Notes: generated by a model not told the origin, from the sequence alone. Positions 1-9,636 are shown, counted from the stretch's first letter. The stretch is 64,000 nucleotides of DNA from Streptomyces sp. NBC_01454 (GCF_036227565.1 NZ_CP109460.1:8184001-8248000); one strand, 5' to 3'. Numbers and translations are program-made.

Positions 1-407
1 AACGCGTTCATGGTGGAGCTCCCGTGATCGGGGGTGGGAAGAGGACGTGATGCGGGGCGGGAGGTGAAGACCAGACCGGGCCAACGACGCCGGGCGCCCT
101 GGCGGCTGATGCCCCACGCCTGCCCGAGCTGCGGGTAGTTGGCGCCGTTCTCGGCGGCTTCCTGCGCGAGTTGCCGGGCGCAGCGGCCGACGGCACGGTC
201 CAGGCAGGCGAGGGCGTGCAGCCGGGCCAGGGCGGGATTGCCGTCCGCGGGCGGTCCTGGCTCCGCCGTCCCGTCGTCGTGCTCCGCCGCGGGAGCGGGG
301 TGAAGGCCGTGCCGGGCGAGTTCGTCCGCGAGCTGATGCACCGCACGTTCGGCGAGCTCTGTCATCCATTCGTGTTCAAGGGGGACGGGGAGCGGCTCGC
401 GGTCCAT
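1..407 (-). CDS. Partial helix-turn-helix-like protein, runs off the left edge
   Basis: The minus-strand frame stays open from an ATG at 407 to the first base, so the 3' end lies outside the window. The N-terminus carries an acidic, Ala-rich helical stretch (MTELAERAVHQLADELARHG). Later comes a segment reading YPQLGQAWGISRQGARRRWP, which resembles the DNA-recognition helix of small Streptomyces regulators. It is divergent from the histidine kinase gene, and a perfect palindrome lies between the two starts. A DNA-binding role is inferred from the HTH-like segment only. The alternative start is the internal ATG about 14 codons downstream. Confidence 0.6.
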   Translation of the reverse strand, partial: MDREPLPVPLEHEWMTELAERAVHQLADELARHGLHPAPAAEHDDGTAEPGPPADGNPALARLHALACLDRAVGRCARQLAQEAAENGANYPQLGQAWGISRQGARRRWPGLVFTSRPASRPLPTPDHGSSTMNA

Positions 408-437
408 GCCGCGACCCTACGGTGGCTCTTGCCGTCT

Positions 438-455
438 CGACAACCATTGTTGTCG
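438..455. promoter_or_regulatory. Operator-like palindrome between divergent genes
   Basis: CGACAAC-catt-GTTGTCG is a perfect 7-bp inverted repeat with a 4-bp spacer. It lies 31 bp upstream of the minus-strand HTH gene start and 77 bp upstream of the kinase start. The ACAAC-N4-GTTGT layout is typical of MarR-type operators. Which regulator binds it is not shown; the adjacent HTH-like gene is one candidate. Confidence 0.4.
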
Positions 456-531
456 CCGCTCTGTACTCTATGGCTGCTTGTGCCCACACATCTTCGCCTC
501 ATTCGGGGCGGGAGCGCAGAGAGCAGGTGTG

Positions 532-2196
532 ATGAGTCAGCAACTCCCGCACGGTGAAGGCTCCGGACAGGCCGATGAGTCCGGCGGTGCGGCCGCTGAC
601 GACCCGCCGCGGGGGCCGGCCGGAGCGGGGTCGCGGTGGACCACCCGCCGGGCGCTGAGCGTCAGTGTCGCGGTGGTGATGGTGGCGCTGGTGCTCCTCG
701 GCGGCGGTGGCGCGTGGGTGCACGCGCGCGCCGCGGACGCCACCGCCAGACTCGTCGACCGCTCCAGCCCGGCGCTGATCGCCGCGGCCGGCCTGGAGAA
801 CGCGGTGGTCAACCAGGAGACCGGCATCCGCGGCTACGGGCTCACCGGCCGGCGGCAGTTCCTGGACCCCTACCACGACGGGCTCACCCAGCAGCAGACC
901 GCCGCCGCTCGCCTGCGCACACTCCTCGGGCACGACGGGCCGGCCGCGCGGGACCTGGCACGCGTCCTGGACCGGACCGAGGTGTGGCAGCGGGAGTTCG
1001 CCCGGCCCGTCGCCGCCGCACCGAGCGGCGCCCCCGTCCGCCTCGCCGCCCGGGACGCGGGGGCCGGGCTGCGCAGCTTCGACGCCGTCCGTGCCGCACT
1101 CGGCGCCCAGCAGCGTCATCTGGAGCACGAACGCGCCCAGGCGCGGGCCGAACTCCACGATGTGGCGGTGCTCCAGAACTGGATCTTCACGGGGCTCGCC
1201 GCCGTGGTGTTCGTGGTGATCGTGCTCGCCGTGATCGGCCTGAGGCGCGGCGTGACCGAGCCGCTCGGCAAACTGTCCGCCGATGTCCGCGCCGCGGCCC
1301 GCGGCGACTTCCGCCGGCCGGTGAAGGGGACCGGACCGGCCGACCTGCGCGCCCTCGCCTCCGACATCGACGGTATGCGGCAACGCCTCGTCGACGAGCT
1401 GGCGTTCAGCGACGAGGCCCGGGCGCAGCTGGACGCGCAGGCCACCGAGCTGCAGCGTTCCAACAGCGAACTCGAGCAGTTCGCCTACGTCGCCTCGCAC
1501 GACCTGCAGGAACCCCTGCGCAAGGTGGCCAGCTTCTGCCAGCTGCTCCAGCGCCGCAACGCCGCACAACTCGACGACCGGGCACAGCAGTACATCGGCT
1601 TCGCGGTGGACGGCGCCAACCGCATGCAGGCACTCATCAACGCCCTGCTCGCCTTCTCCCGGGTCGGACGGGTACACGCCGAGCACACGGACGTCGACCT
1701 GGAGCAGCTCTTCGGCCAGGTGCGGGACTCCCTCAGCATCGCCATCGAGGAGTCGGCCGCCACCGTCACCCACGATCCGCTGCCCACGGTCCCCGGTGAC
1801 ACCACGCAGCTGGGGATGCTGCTGCAGAACCTCCTGAGCAACGCCCTCAAGTTCCGCTCACCCGACCGGCCCCCGGCCGTCCATCTCTCGGCCCGCCGGG
1901 CGGACGGCTACTGGCACTTCTCGGTCGACGACAACGGCATCGGCATCGAACCCGCCTACAGCGACAAGATCTTCGTCATCTTCCAGCGGCTCCACACCCG
2001 GGAGAGCTACCCGGGCACCGGCATCGGCCTGGCCCTGTGCAAGAAGGTCGTCGAGTACCACGGCGGCACCATCGCCGTCGACCACGACCACGCTCCCGGT
2101 ACCCGCATGACCTTCACCCTGGCCGAGCACGCCCCCGTGATCCCGGCGCCAGAGACCACCGAGCCCACCCTCCACGGAGAAGTGACCGCGTCATGA
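532..2196 (+). CDS. Membrane sensor histidine kinase (CHASE3-HAMP-HisKA-HATPase)
   Basis: The protein has 554 residues from the ATG at 532; the reading frame is open upstream, but that part has no domain. The first membrane segment lies at about residues 41-63. An extracytoplasmic CHASE3-like region with the NQETGIRGYGLTG motif follows, then a second membrane segment near 216-237 and a HAMP linker. The phosphoacceptor is His323 in VASHDLQEPLRKV, and the ATP-binding domain shows the N box (NLLSNALKF), DNGIGI and GTGIGLALCKK. The HisKA/HATPase part is of the phytochrome-like type. It overlaps the next gene by 4 bp (ATGA), so the two are translationally coupled. It probably signals to that regulator-phosphatase; the stimulus is unknown. 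Confidence 0.88.
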   Translation: MSQQLPHGEGSGQADESGGAAADDPPRGPAGAGSRWTTRRALSVSVAVVMVALVLLGGGGAWVHARAADATARLVDRSSPALIAAAGLENAVVNQETGIRGYGLTGRRQFLDPYHDGLTQQQTAAARLRTLLGHDGPAARDLARVLDRTEVWQREFARPVAAAPSGAPVRLAARDAGAGLRSFDAVRAALGAQQRHLEHERAQARAELHDVAVLQNWIFTGLAAVVFVVIVLAVIGLRRGVTEPLGKLSADVRAAARGDFRRPVKGTGPADLRALASDIDGMRQRLVDELAFSDEARAQLDAQATELQRSNSELEQFAYVASHDLQEPLRKVASFCQLLQRRNAAQLDDRAQQYIGFAVDGANRMQALINALLAFSRVGRVHAEHTDVDLEQLFGQVRDSLSIAIEESAATVTHDPLPTVPGDTTQLGMLLQNLLSNALKFRSPDRPPAVHLSARRADGYWHFSVDDNGIGIEPAYSDKIFVIFQRLHTRESYPGTGIGLALCKKVVEYHGGTIAVDHDHAPGTRMTFTLAEHAPVIPAPETTEPTLHGEVTAS

Positions 2197-3398
2197 CCAC
2201 CCCTGCCGCCGCGCCGCTCCCCGCCATCCCGACGCAGACCGCGGACGGCGCCGGCGTCGTCCTGCTGGTCGAGGACGACGCCGGTGACGCCCTGCTCGTC
2301 GAGGAGTACCTCCAGGACACCGCACTGACCGTCAGCCTCACCTGGGTGCAGACCTTCGGCGAGGCACGCGGCTACCTGGCCGGCCGGACCCCCGACTGCG
2401 TGCTGCTCGACCTCCACCTCCCGGACGCCTCGGGTACCGGCGCGGTCCAGAGCATGCAGAGCCTGTGCCCCGAGGCGGCCGTCATCGTCCTCACCGGCCT
2501 CGACGAGACCCGCGCGGGCATCGAGGCCGTCGCCGCGGGCGCCCAGGACTACCTGCCCAAGGGCCGCGTCACCCCCGAACTCCTCGAACGCGCCATCCGC
2601 TACGCCCTGCACCGCAAGAACACCGAACGCACCACCGCCCGGCTGCGGGAGAACGAACTGCGCGCCCAGGAGAACGCCCGCCTGGAACGGGGCCTGCTGC
2701 CCGCCCCGCTGCTGCGCTCCACGGACGTGCTCACCAGCACCTGCTATCTGCCCGGCCGCAAGAACGCCCTGCTCGGCGGCGACTTCCTGGACATCGTCCA
2801 GACCCCGGACGGCCTGCTGCACGCCGTCATAGGCGACGTCAGCGGGCACGGCCCGGACGCCGCCGCGCTCGGTGTCTGTCTGCGCATCACCTGGCGCTCC
2901 CTCATCCTCGGCGGGCACCGTGACACCGGGCTGCTGGGGCTCATGGAGCAGGTGCTGGTCGCCGAGCGCAGCACCCCGGAAATGTTCGCGACCTGCGCGA
3001 TCCTCACCCTCGACCCCACGCACCACCGGGCCACGGTGACCCTCGCCGGCCACGACGAACCCCTTCTGATCCCGCCCTCCGGAGCCGCCCATCCCGTCGA
3101 GGCCCGGCACGGCATCGCCCTGGGCATGCTCCCGGGGCACGGCTCCTGGCACCCCACCCACTGCACCCTGCCGCCGCGCGCCACTCTCCTCATGCACACC
3201 GACGGGCTGGTCGAGGGCCACACCGTCGGCAGCGGCCGCCATCGCCTGGGCACGGACGGCCTGCTCCGGATCATCGAGGCCGGCCGGCATCTGCCGCCGC
3301 CGGACCTGATCGACCATCTCACCGGTACCGCCCGCTCCCTCGACGCCGGCCGGCACACCGACGACCTGGCCGTCCTCGTGCTCAGCTGGAACCGCTGA
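2193..3398 (+). CDS. Response regulator fused to PP2C/SpoIIE-type phosphatase
   Basis: This 401-residue protein starts at the ATG overlapping the kinase stop. The N-terminal receiver domain (about 20-140) has the acidic pocket EDD and the phosphoacceptor Asp73 in VLLDLHLPD. A short helical linker follows, then a PP2C-like RsbU/SpoIIE domain (about 195-400) with GGDFLD, GDVSGHGPDAA and TDGLVEG, whose Asp residues bind metal. Known relatives dephosphorylate anti-anti-sigma factors when the receiver is phosphorylated. With the kinase and the SigB-like sigma factor at 11-12 kb, the likely job is input to a partner-switching stress cascade. The anti-anti-sigma substrate is not in this window. Confidence 0.88.
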   Translation: MTTPAAAPLPAIPTQTADGAGVVLLVEDDAGDALLVEEYLQDTALTVSLTWVQTFGEARGYLAGRTPDCVLLDLHLPDASGTGAVQSMQSLCPEAAVIVLTGLDETRAGIEAVAAGAQDYLPKGRVTPELLERAIRYALHRKNTERTTARLRENELRAQENARLERGLLPAPLLRSTDVLTSTCYLPGRKNALLGGDFLDIVQTPDGLLHAVIGDVSGHGPDAAALGVCLRITWRSLILGGHRDTGLLGLMEQVLVAERSTPEMFATCAILTLDPTHHRATVTLAGHDEPLLIPPSGAAHPVEARHGIALGMLPGHGSWHPTHCTLPPRATLLMHTDGLVEGHTVGSGRHRLGTDGLLRIIEAGRHLPPPDLIDHLTGTARSLDAGRHTDDLAVLVLSWNR

Positions 3399-3455
3399 CC
3401 GGCAGCGACCCCACCCGCGCGGGCAGCGCGACGCCACGGCCGTACGAGCCGCTCC

Positions 3456-3506
3456 GGCGCGGGGTGCGCCGTCGCCCCGCAGCCGCGCGACGGCGTACCC
3501 CGCGCC
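3456..3506. terminator. Strong hairpin between convergent genes
   Basis: Two 19-bp arms (3456-3474 and 3488-3506) pair with one mismatch around a 13-bp loop. The site lies between the phosphatase stop and the convergent ferritin-like gene, so it can end transcription from both sides. Confidence 0.6.
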
Positions 3507-3512
3507 GCCCCC

Positions 3513-4058
3513 TCAGCCCTTCTTGTGCCGGGGCATCCGCTCCAGCAGCCCCCGCAGGTCATCGGCGTGCTCCTCCTCCTTGGCGAGGAGGTCCTCGAAC
3601 ACCCGCCGGGTCGTCGGATCGCCGTCACCGAGCCACTTGGCGATCTCCGTGTAGGAAGCGATCGCCACCCGTTCGGCGATCAGATCCTCCTTGATCATCT
3701 CGATCAGGTCGGCGCTGGCGTCGTATCCCGCGTGCGCCCGCCGCGTCAGGGTGTCCGGGTTGAAGTCGGGCTCCCCGCCGAGCTGGACGATGCGCTGCGC
3801 CACCTTGTCGGCGTGCTGCTGCTCCTCCGCGGCGTGCTCCAGGAACTCGGCCGCGACCGGCTCCGAATAGAGCCCGGACGCCGTGTAGTAGTGCCGCCGG
3901 TATCGCAGCGTGCACACGATCTCGGTGGCCAGTGCCTCGTTCAGCACCTGCAGGACACGCTCCAGGTCGGCCCCGTAGGCGTCGGTGACCGGCCCCTTCT
4001 CGATCTCGCGGCGGGCCCGTTCCCTGAGGGTTTCGACGTCGGTGAGGAATTCAGCCAT
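3513..4058 (-). CDS. Ferritin-like (bacterioferritin-type) di-iron protein
   Basis: The 181-residue protein starts at ATG 4058, with an AGAG-rich Shine-Dalgarno just upstream. It is a four-helix ferritin-like chain. Metal-ligand motifs are visible as EIVCTLRY in helix 1, EEQQHADK in helix 2, a second Glu-rich helix (EDLIAERVAIASY) and KEEEHADDL near the end. Such proteins store iron or detoxify it with peroxide, or act in the DPS-like stress class. It stands alone, convergent with the phosphatase gene and divergent from the cation transporter. Membership of the stress regulon is inferred from position. Confidence 0.82.
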   Translation of the reverse strand: MAEFLTDVETLRERARREIEKGPVTDAYGADLERVLQVLNEALATEIVCTLRYRRHYYTASGLYSEPVAAEFLEHAAEEQQHADKVAQRIVQLGGEPDFNPDTLTRRAHAGYDASADLIEMIKEDLIAERVAIASYTEIAKWLGDGDPTTRRVFEDLLAKEEEHADDLRGLLERMPRHKKG

Positions 4059-4322
4059 GGCTCTCTTCCGTTTCGATTCGACCGGGTTGCACGAAGCACT
4101 GTCCCCGGCCGCCGTCCGGTGGCCGGAACAGGCGCGCTGTCGTGCCCCGGCGCACCACCCCGCCGGACGCAGGGGCGGCACCGGACGCCGGGTGACGGCC
4201 GACGGGCGTCACCCAGGCTCACGGACAGCGGGTACCTGCGCCCTTCGTGAGGAATGGGGCAGGCAACGAGGGGCATCCGTGCTGGGGGCCGGAGTTCCGG
4301 CCGGGGAGGAGAACGGCCGGAG

Positions 4323-5369
4323 ATGAGCGAGGACGCGGCACGGGACCCGTCAGAACCGACGCACGGCGGGCGCGACGGGGAGACCAGGAAGACCGTGTGG
4401 GTCGCCCTCGCGGCCAACCTCGGGATCGCCGTTGCCAAGACCGTCGGGGGAGTGGTGGCCGGCTCGCCCGCTCTGCTCTCCGAAGCGGCGCACTCGGTGG
4501 CGGACAGCCTCAATGAGATCTTCCTGCTGGCCGCGGTGAAGCGCAGCGAACGCCCCGCGGATCACCGGCACCCCTTCGGATACGGCAAGGAACGGTTCTT
4601 CTGGTCCCTGCTCGCGGCCGTCGGCATCTTCGTGACGGGCGGCTGTTTCTCCTTCTTCCAGGGCATCGTGGCCTTCCACACCCAAGAGACGGAATCCCGC
4701 ACGGGATACCTCATCGGCCTCGTCGTGCTGGCCGTCGCGATGCTCGCCGAGGGAACGTCGCTGATCCGGGCCCTGTCCCAGGTGCGGACGCAGGCCAGGA
4801 CCCACCGCCGCAGCATGCTGGGCGAGATCAAAAACACCGAGGACCCCGCCCTGCGCACCGTCCTGGCGGAGGACAGCACCGCATGCCTCGGAGTCCTGCT
4901 CGCCCTCCTCGGCATGGCACTCCACATGACCACCGGCAACGGCGCCTACGAGGCCTGGGCCTCCCTGCTGATCGGCGCCCTGCTGGTCTACGTCGCCTTC
5001 ATGCTCGGCAAGAGCGCCCGGACCCAATTGATCGGCGAGGCGGCCGCCCCCGAACTCCAGCAGCAGGTGCTCACGTTCCTGCACGACCAGCCGGAAATCG
5101 ACACCGTCACCGCGGCCATGACGATGCAACTCGGGCCGGAATCGGTGATGCTGGCGGCGCGCATCGACCTGGTGGCCGGTCTCGACAGCGAACTGGTCGA
5201 AGCGGCGTTGGTGCGGACGAAGACGGAACTCCGCGCGCGCTGGCCGCAGCTCGACCAGCTGTTCCTCGATGTCACGGACGCGTCCACCGCCGACCGGGCA
5301 CGCGCCGTACGGGCCCGCCGCCGGCTGGACGACGTGGTGGAACGGCGCCGGCAGGCGGACGGCGTCTAG
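4323..5369 (+). CDS. Cation diffusion facilitator (ZnT9-like) transporter
   Basis: This 348-residue membrane protein is read from ATG 4323; an upstream in-frame ATG at 4254 would add 23 residues without homology. It has the CDF core with SEAAHSVADSLNE in the second membrane helix (His and Asp metal site) and LAEDSTACLG in the fifth, the variant typical of the SLC30A9-like branch. A cytosolic ferredoxin-like C-terminal domain follows (about 250-320). Proteins of this family exchange Zn2+ or other divalent metals for protons. No metal-sensor gene lies next to it. Confidence 0.83.
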   Translation: MSEDAARDPSEPTHGGRDGETRKTVWVALAANLGIAVAKTVGGVVAGSPALLSEAAHSVADSLNEIFLLAAVKRSERPADHRHPFGYGKERFFWSLLAAVGIFVTGGCFSFFQGIVAFHTQETESRTGYLIGLVVLAVAMLAEGTSLIRALSQVRTQARTHRRSMLGEIKNTEDPALRTVLAEDSTACLGVLLALLGMALHMTTGNGAYEAWASLLIGALLVYVAFMLGKSARTQLIGEAAAPELQQQVLTFLHDQPEIDTVTAAMTMQLGPESVMLAARIDLVAGLDSELVEAALVRTKTELRARWPQLDQLFLDVTDASTADRARAVRARRRLDDVVERRRQADGV

Positions 5370-5423
5370 GTAGCGGTCTCCCGGCCGCCCACCGTCCACC
5401 CACCCCCGCGGGCGCGGGGCGCC

Positions 5424-7322
5424 TCAGCCCATGAAGCCGTCCAGGCTCGTGGCCGCGCTGATCAGTGCGAGATGGGTGAGCGCCTGCGGGAAATTGCCCA
5501 GGTGCTCACCCGTCGTCCCGATCTGCTCCGCGTACAGGCCGAGGTGGTTGGCGTAGGTGAACATCTTCTCCAGCGCCAGCCGCGCCTCCTCGATCTGACC
5601 GGTGCGGGCCAGCGCCTCCACCCACCAGAACGAGCAGATGGAGAAGGTCCCCTCCGTGCCGTCCAGTCCGTCGGGCGACTGCTTCGGGTCATAGCGGAAC
5701 ACCAGACTGTCCGTGACGAGATTCGCGCCGATCGCACGCACCGTGGACCGGAACCGCGGATCGTCCGGAGACAGGAACTTGACCATCGGCATCACGAGGA
5801 GCGAGGCGTCCAGGATGCTCTCCGGTGGCTGCCCCGCCTCGTCACTGAGGCGCTGCACGAACGTCTGCTCCTGCTCGCTCCAGCCCCGGTCCATGATCTG
5901 GTGGTACATCGCATCGCGTGCGGACATCCAGCGCCCGAGATCACCGGGCAGACCACGCCGCTGAGCGATTCTGATCATGCGCTCGACGGCCACCCAGCAC
6001 ATCAGCCGCGAGTAGGTGTGGCGCTGCTGCCCGGCACGGGTCTCCCATATTCCCGCGTCCGGGGTGTCCCAGTGCTCCAGGAGCCAGTCCAGGATCGCGC
6101 ACAGGTCCGTCCAGCTCTCATGGGAAATGCCCGCACCGTGCTTGTCGAACAGATAGACCGAGTCGAAGAGTTCACCGTAGATGTCCAGCTGGAGCTGGCC
6201 GGCCGCGCCGTTTCCCACCCGCACCGGGGCGGACCCCCGGTAGCCCCCCCAGTGGTCGAGGACGTGCTCGGGCAGGTCGGCGTGGCCGTCTATCGAGTAC
6301 AGGACTCGCAAGGGGCCGCGGTCACCGTCCTGGGCGCCGCGCGGACAGTCCGTCAGCCACCCGATGAAGGCCTGTGCCTCGCGGGTGAAGCCGAGGCGCA
6401 GCAGCGCGTGCAGCGAGAAGGCCGCGTCGCGGATCCATACGTAGCGGTAGTCCCAGTTGCGTTCGCCGCCGAGCTGTTCGGGCAGGCCGAGCGTGGGCGC
6501 CGCCACGATCGCGCCCGTGGGCTCGTGGGTGAGCAGCTTCAGGGTCAGCGCCGACCGGTGGACCCGCTCGCGCCAGCGCCCCGTGTAGGTGCACTGGGAC
6601 AGCCACTGACGCCAGAACCGGACGGTGGACCGGAACAGTTCCTCCGTCGCCTGCGCATCCACCAGGTCGACCGAGGGATCGCCCCCGGCCGTCTCCGCGG
6701 ATTCCAGCACGAAGAGCACCGACTGCCCTTCCGCCAGGTCGAACTCACCAACCGCGTCCCGGCCCTCGACCCGCAGCGTCGCGCTGGCCTGCAGGGAGAG
6801 GGTCAGCGCGGCACCGGTGAAACGCACCCCGTGCGGCTGCCGGTGGGCACGGTGTGCGTCGCGGCCGTAGTTCATCCGCGGAGCGATGACGGTCCGGATG
6901 CGGGCACTGCCCCGTACGCTGACCACCCGTCGCACCAGGCGCTGCCGGTGCTGCCGGTCGCCCTCCGCCAGCACCGGCATGAAGTCCTGGATCTCGACGA
7001 TGCCGCTGTCCGTCAGCATCCGCGTGATCAGGATGTTGGTGTCGGGGAAGTAGTACTGCTGGTGCTTGGCCACGTCGCCCACGGGACTCAGCTGCCAGCA
7101 ACCGCCGTTGTCCGCGTCCAGCAGCGCCCCGAAGACACTCGGTGAGTCGAAGCGCGGCGCACAGAACCAGTTGATCCGGCCGTCCGTCCCCACCAGCGCG
7201 GCCGTCCGCAGGTCTCCGATCAGCCCGTGCTCGGCGATGGGCAGATAGCGCGCGTACGACGCCCCGTCCGGCCCCGCTCGCCCCTCGCCCACCCGCTCTG
7301 CCGCACCGCGCTCGCCCGCCAT
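5424..7322 (-). CDS. Glycoside hydrolase family 15 (glucoamylase/trehalase-like)
   Basis: The 632-residue protein starts at ATG 7322 behind AAGGAAGG. An N-terminal beta-sandwich (HGLIGDLRTAALVGTDGRI) precedes an (alpha/alpha)6 barrel with GGERNWDYRYVWIRDAA and EGTFSICSFWWVEAL, the signature segments of bacterial GH15. Characterised actinobacterial members with this layout include trehalases as well as glucoamylases, so the substrate is uncertain. It follows glgX in the same orientation, with a hairpin between them. A role in glycogen/trehalose turnover during osmotic or desiccation stress is inferred. No signal peptide is visible, so it acts in the cytoplasm. Confidence 0.82.
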   Translation of the reverse strand: MAGERGAAERVGEGRAGPDGASYARYLPIAEHGLIGDLRTAALVGTDGRINWFCAPRFDSPSVFGALLDADNGGCWQLSPVGDVAKHQQYYFPDTNILITRMLTDSGIVEIQDFMPVLAEGDRQHRQRLVRRVVSVRGSARIRTVIAPRMNYGRDAHRAHRQPHGVRFTGAALTLSLQASATLRVEGRDAVGEFDLAEGQSVLFVLESAETAGGDPSVDLVDAQATEELFRSTVRFWRQWLSQCTYTGRWRERVHRSALTLKLLTHEPTGAIVAAPTLGLPEQLGGERNWDYRYVWIRDAAFSLHALLRLGFTREAQAFIGWLTDCPRGAQDGDRGPLRVLYSIDGHADLPEHVLDHWGGYRGSAPVRVGNGAAGQLQLDIYGELFDSVYLFDKHGAGISHESWTDLCAILDWLLEHWDTPDAGIWETRAGQQRHTYSRLMCWVAVERMIRIAQRRGLPGDLGRWMSARDAMYHQIMDRGWSEQEQTFVQRLSDEAGQPPESILDASLLVMPMVKFLSPDDPRFRSTVRAIGANLVTDSLVFRYDPKQSPDGLDGTEGTFSICSFWWVEALARTGQIEEARLALEKMFTYANHLGLYAEQIGTTGEHLGNFPQALTHLALISAATSLDGFMG

Positions 7323-7405
7323 CGCCTGACTGCCTTCCTTAGCCCCTGCACGCCGACCGGTCTCCTGCTCCGCGCGGGGACACGCAAACGGCCTGCGGCG
7401 GCGGA

Positions 7406-7433
7406 CCCGCACCGTCGGCGCCGGCGGTGCGGG
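7406..7433 (-). terminator. Hairpin downstream of glgX
   Basis: CCCGCACCG (7406-7414) pairs perfectly with CGGTGCGGG (7425-7433). It lies in the 172-bp gap between the glgX stop and the GH15 start, so the GH15 gene may have its own promoter or receive attenuated read-through. Confidence 0.45.
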
Positions 7434-7494
7434 CCTCTCCTCCCGCCGCTCCGCACGGCCCGCCGCCGTCGTCGGCTCCGGCCGGAGGGGGCCG

Positions 7495-9636
7495 TCACTC
7501 CTGGCGGGACTCGCGCAGCACCAGAAGAGCCCGGGCCTCCACCTCCACCGCCGTGCCGGCCTTGATGAGCGACCGGTACTCCACATACGGGATGGCCGTG
7601 TCCACGACCACGCTCCACCACTCGCCCACACCGCCCGGCACGGTGAATTCGAGTGGCTCGTGATGGGCGTTGAACAGCAGCAGGAACGAGTCGTCGTGCA
7701 TGCGCCGGCCGCGTGGATCCGGCTCGGATATCGCCTGACCGTTGAGGAAGACCGCCAGCGACTTGGCGAACCCGGCCTCCCAGTCCTCGTCGGTCATCTC
7801 CCGGCCCGCCGGCGTGAACCAGGCGATGTCCGACAGCCCGTCCCGGCTGCCGCGCACCGCCACCCCCTGGAAGAAACGCCGCCGCCGGAACACCGGATGC
7901 TCCCTGCGCAGCGCGATCAACTCCCGGGTGAATTCCAGCATGTCGCTGCCTTCGGCGACCGCGGGCCAGTCCACCCAGGAGACCTCGTTGTCCTGGCAGT
8001 ACGCATTGTTGTTGCCGCGCTGCGTCCGGCCCAGTTCGTCCCCGTGCGAGAGCATCGGAACGCCTTGGGAGAGCAGCAGCGTCGCCAGGAAATTGCGCTG
8101 CTGCCGGGCGCGCAGCGCCAGTACGTCCCGGTCCTCGGACGGCCCCTCCGCGCCACAGTTCCACGACCGGTTGTGGTTCTCCCCGTCGCGGTTGTCCTCA
8201 CCGTTGGCCGTGTTGTGTTTGTCGTGGTAGGAGACCAGATCGCGCAGGGTGAATCCGTCGTGCGCGGTGACGAAGTTGACCGAGGCGTGCGGCCGGCGCC
8301 CGTCGCTCTGATACAGGTCCGACGAGCCGGTCAGCCGGGAGGCGAATTCCCCCAGCGTGCCGCCCTCGCCGCGCCAGAAGTCGCGCACACAGTCGCGGTA
8401 CTTTCCGTTCCACTCCGTCCACAACGGCGGGAAGTTGCCCACCTGGTAGCCGCCGTCACCGACGTCCCAGGGCTCGGCGATCAGCTTGACCTGCGAGATG
8501 ACCGGGTCCTGCTGGACCAGGTCGAAGAACGACGACAGCCGGTCGACACCGTGGAACTGACGGGCCAGCGTGGCGGCCAGGTCGAAACGGAAGCCGTCCA
8601 CATGCATCTCCGTCACCCAGTACCGCAGCGAGTCCATGATGAGCTGCAGGGTGTGCGGATGGTTCATGCGCAAGCTGTTGCCGGTGCCGGTGGTGTCCCA
8701 GTAGTACCGGGGATCGTCGTCGGACAGCCGGTAATAGGCGGCATTGTCCAGACCCCGGAACGCCAGGGTGGGGCCGAGGTGATTTCCTTCCGCGGTGTGG
8801 TTGTACACCACGTCGAGAATGACCTCGATGCCCGCCTGATGAAGGCACTTGACCAGGTAACGGAATTCCTGCACCTGCTCACCCCGCTGCCCCGAGGAGC
8901 AGTAGGCGTTGTGGGGCGCGAAGAATCCGATGGTGTTGTAGCCCCAGTAGTTCGCCAGTCCGCGTTGCGTGAGGCTGTGATCGTGAATGAACTGGTGCAC
9001 GGGCATCAATTCGACGGCGGTGACACCCAGGGCGGTGAAGTAGTCCAGCATCACCGGATGCGCCAGCGCGGCGTAGGTGCCGCGGATGTCCTCGGGAATG
9101 GCCGGGTGCGTGCGGGTCATGCCCTTCACATGCGCCTCGTAGATCACTGTCTCGTGGTACGGCACCTGCGGAGGGTGGTCGTTGCCCCAGTCGAAGTAGG
9201 GGTTGGTCACGACCGATTTCATGGTGGCGGATGCGGAGTCCGCATTGTTCCGGCGGTGCGGGGCGTCGAAGCGGTAAGGGAAGAGGGACTCATCCCACTC
9301 GATCCGGCCCGCTATCGCCTTGGCATACGGATCGAGCAACAGCTTATGGGAATTGCAGCGCATACCGCGGGCCGGCTGGAAGGGGCCGTGCACCCGGAAG
9401 CCGTAGCGCTGCCCCGGTCCGATGTCGGGGAGGTGGACGTGATGGACGAATGCGTCGACTTCCCTCAGCTCGATGCGTTCCTCACGGTCCCGTTCGTCGA
9501 ACAGACACAACTCGACCTTGTCGGCGACTTCGGAGAACACCGCGAAGTTCGTTCCGCTCCCGTCATAGGTGGCCCCCAGCGGAGAGGCACTTCCGGGCCA
9601 CCGCCCCGATTCCGTGGTGTCCTGCCATATCTGCAT
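7495..9636 (-). CDS. glgX: Glycogen debranching enzyme GlgX
   Basis: This 713-residue GH13 isoamylase-type enzyme starts at ATG 9636 with GGGAGG upstream. An N-terminal CBM48-like domain (about 10-110) precedes the catalytic barrel. Visible catalytic motifs are VDGFRFDLAATL (nucleophile Asp), LIAEPWD (acid/base Glu) and VTAHDGFTL (stabilising His-Asp). GlgX removes short alpha-1,6 branches from phosphorylase-limited glycogen. It is followed by the GH15 gene and preceded by divergent stress genes. Coupling of carbon reserve use to stress is inferred. Confidence 0.92.
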   Translation of the reverse strand: MQIWQDTTESGRWPGSASPLGATYDGSGTNFAVFSEVADKVELCLFDERDREERIELREVDAFVHHVHLPDIGPGQRYGFRVHGPFQPARGMRCNSHKLLLDPYAKAIAGRIEWDESLFPYRFDAPHRRNNADSASATMKSVVTNPYFDWGNDHPPQVPYHETVIYEAHVKGMTRTHPAIPEDIRGTYAALAHPVMLDYFTALGVTAVELMPVHQFIHDHSLTQRGLANYWGYNTIGFFAPHNAYCSSGQRGEQVQEFRYLVKCLHQAGIEVILDVVYNHTAEGNHLGPTLAFRGLDNAAYYRLSDDDPRYYWDTTGTGNSLRMNHPHTLQLIMDSLRYWVTEMHVDGFRFDLAATLARQFHGVDRLSSFFDLVQQDPVISQVKLIAEPWDVGDGGYQVGNFPPLWTEWNGKYRDCVRDFWRGEGGTLGEFASRLTGSSDLYQSDGRRPHASVNFVTAHDGFTLRDLVSYHDKHNTANGEDNRDGENHNRSWNCGAEGPSEDRDVLALRARQQRNFLATLLLSQGVPMLSHGDELGRTQRGNNNAYCQDNEVSWVDWPAVAEGSDMLEFTRELIALRREHPVFRRRRFFQGVAVRGSRDGLSDIAWFTPAGREMTDEDWEAGFAKSLAVFLNGQAISEPDPRGRRMHDDSFLLLFNAHHEPLEFTVPGGVGEWWSVVVDTAIPYVEYRSLIKAGTAVEVEARALLVLRESRQE

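Noticed and set aside
499..1773. Long antisense open frames over the kinase, GlgX, encapsulin and other genes
   Set aside because: They arise from GC bias at third positions, have Arg/Pro/Gly-rich translations and match no family.
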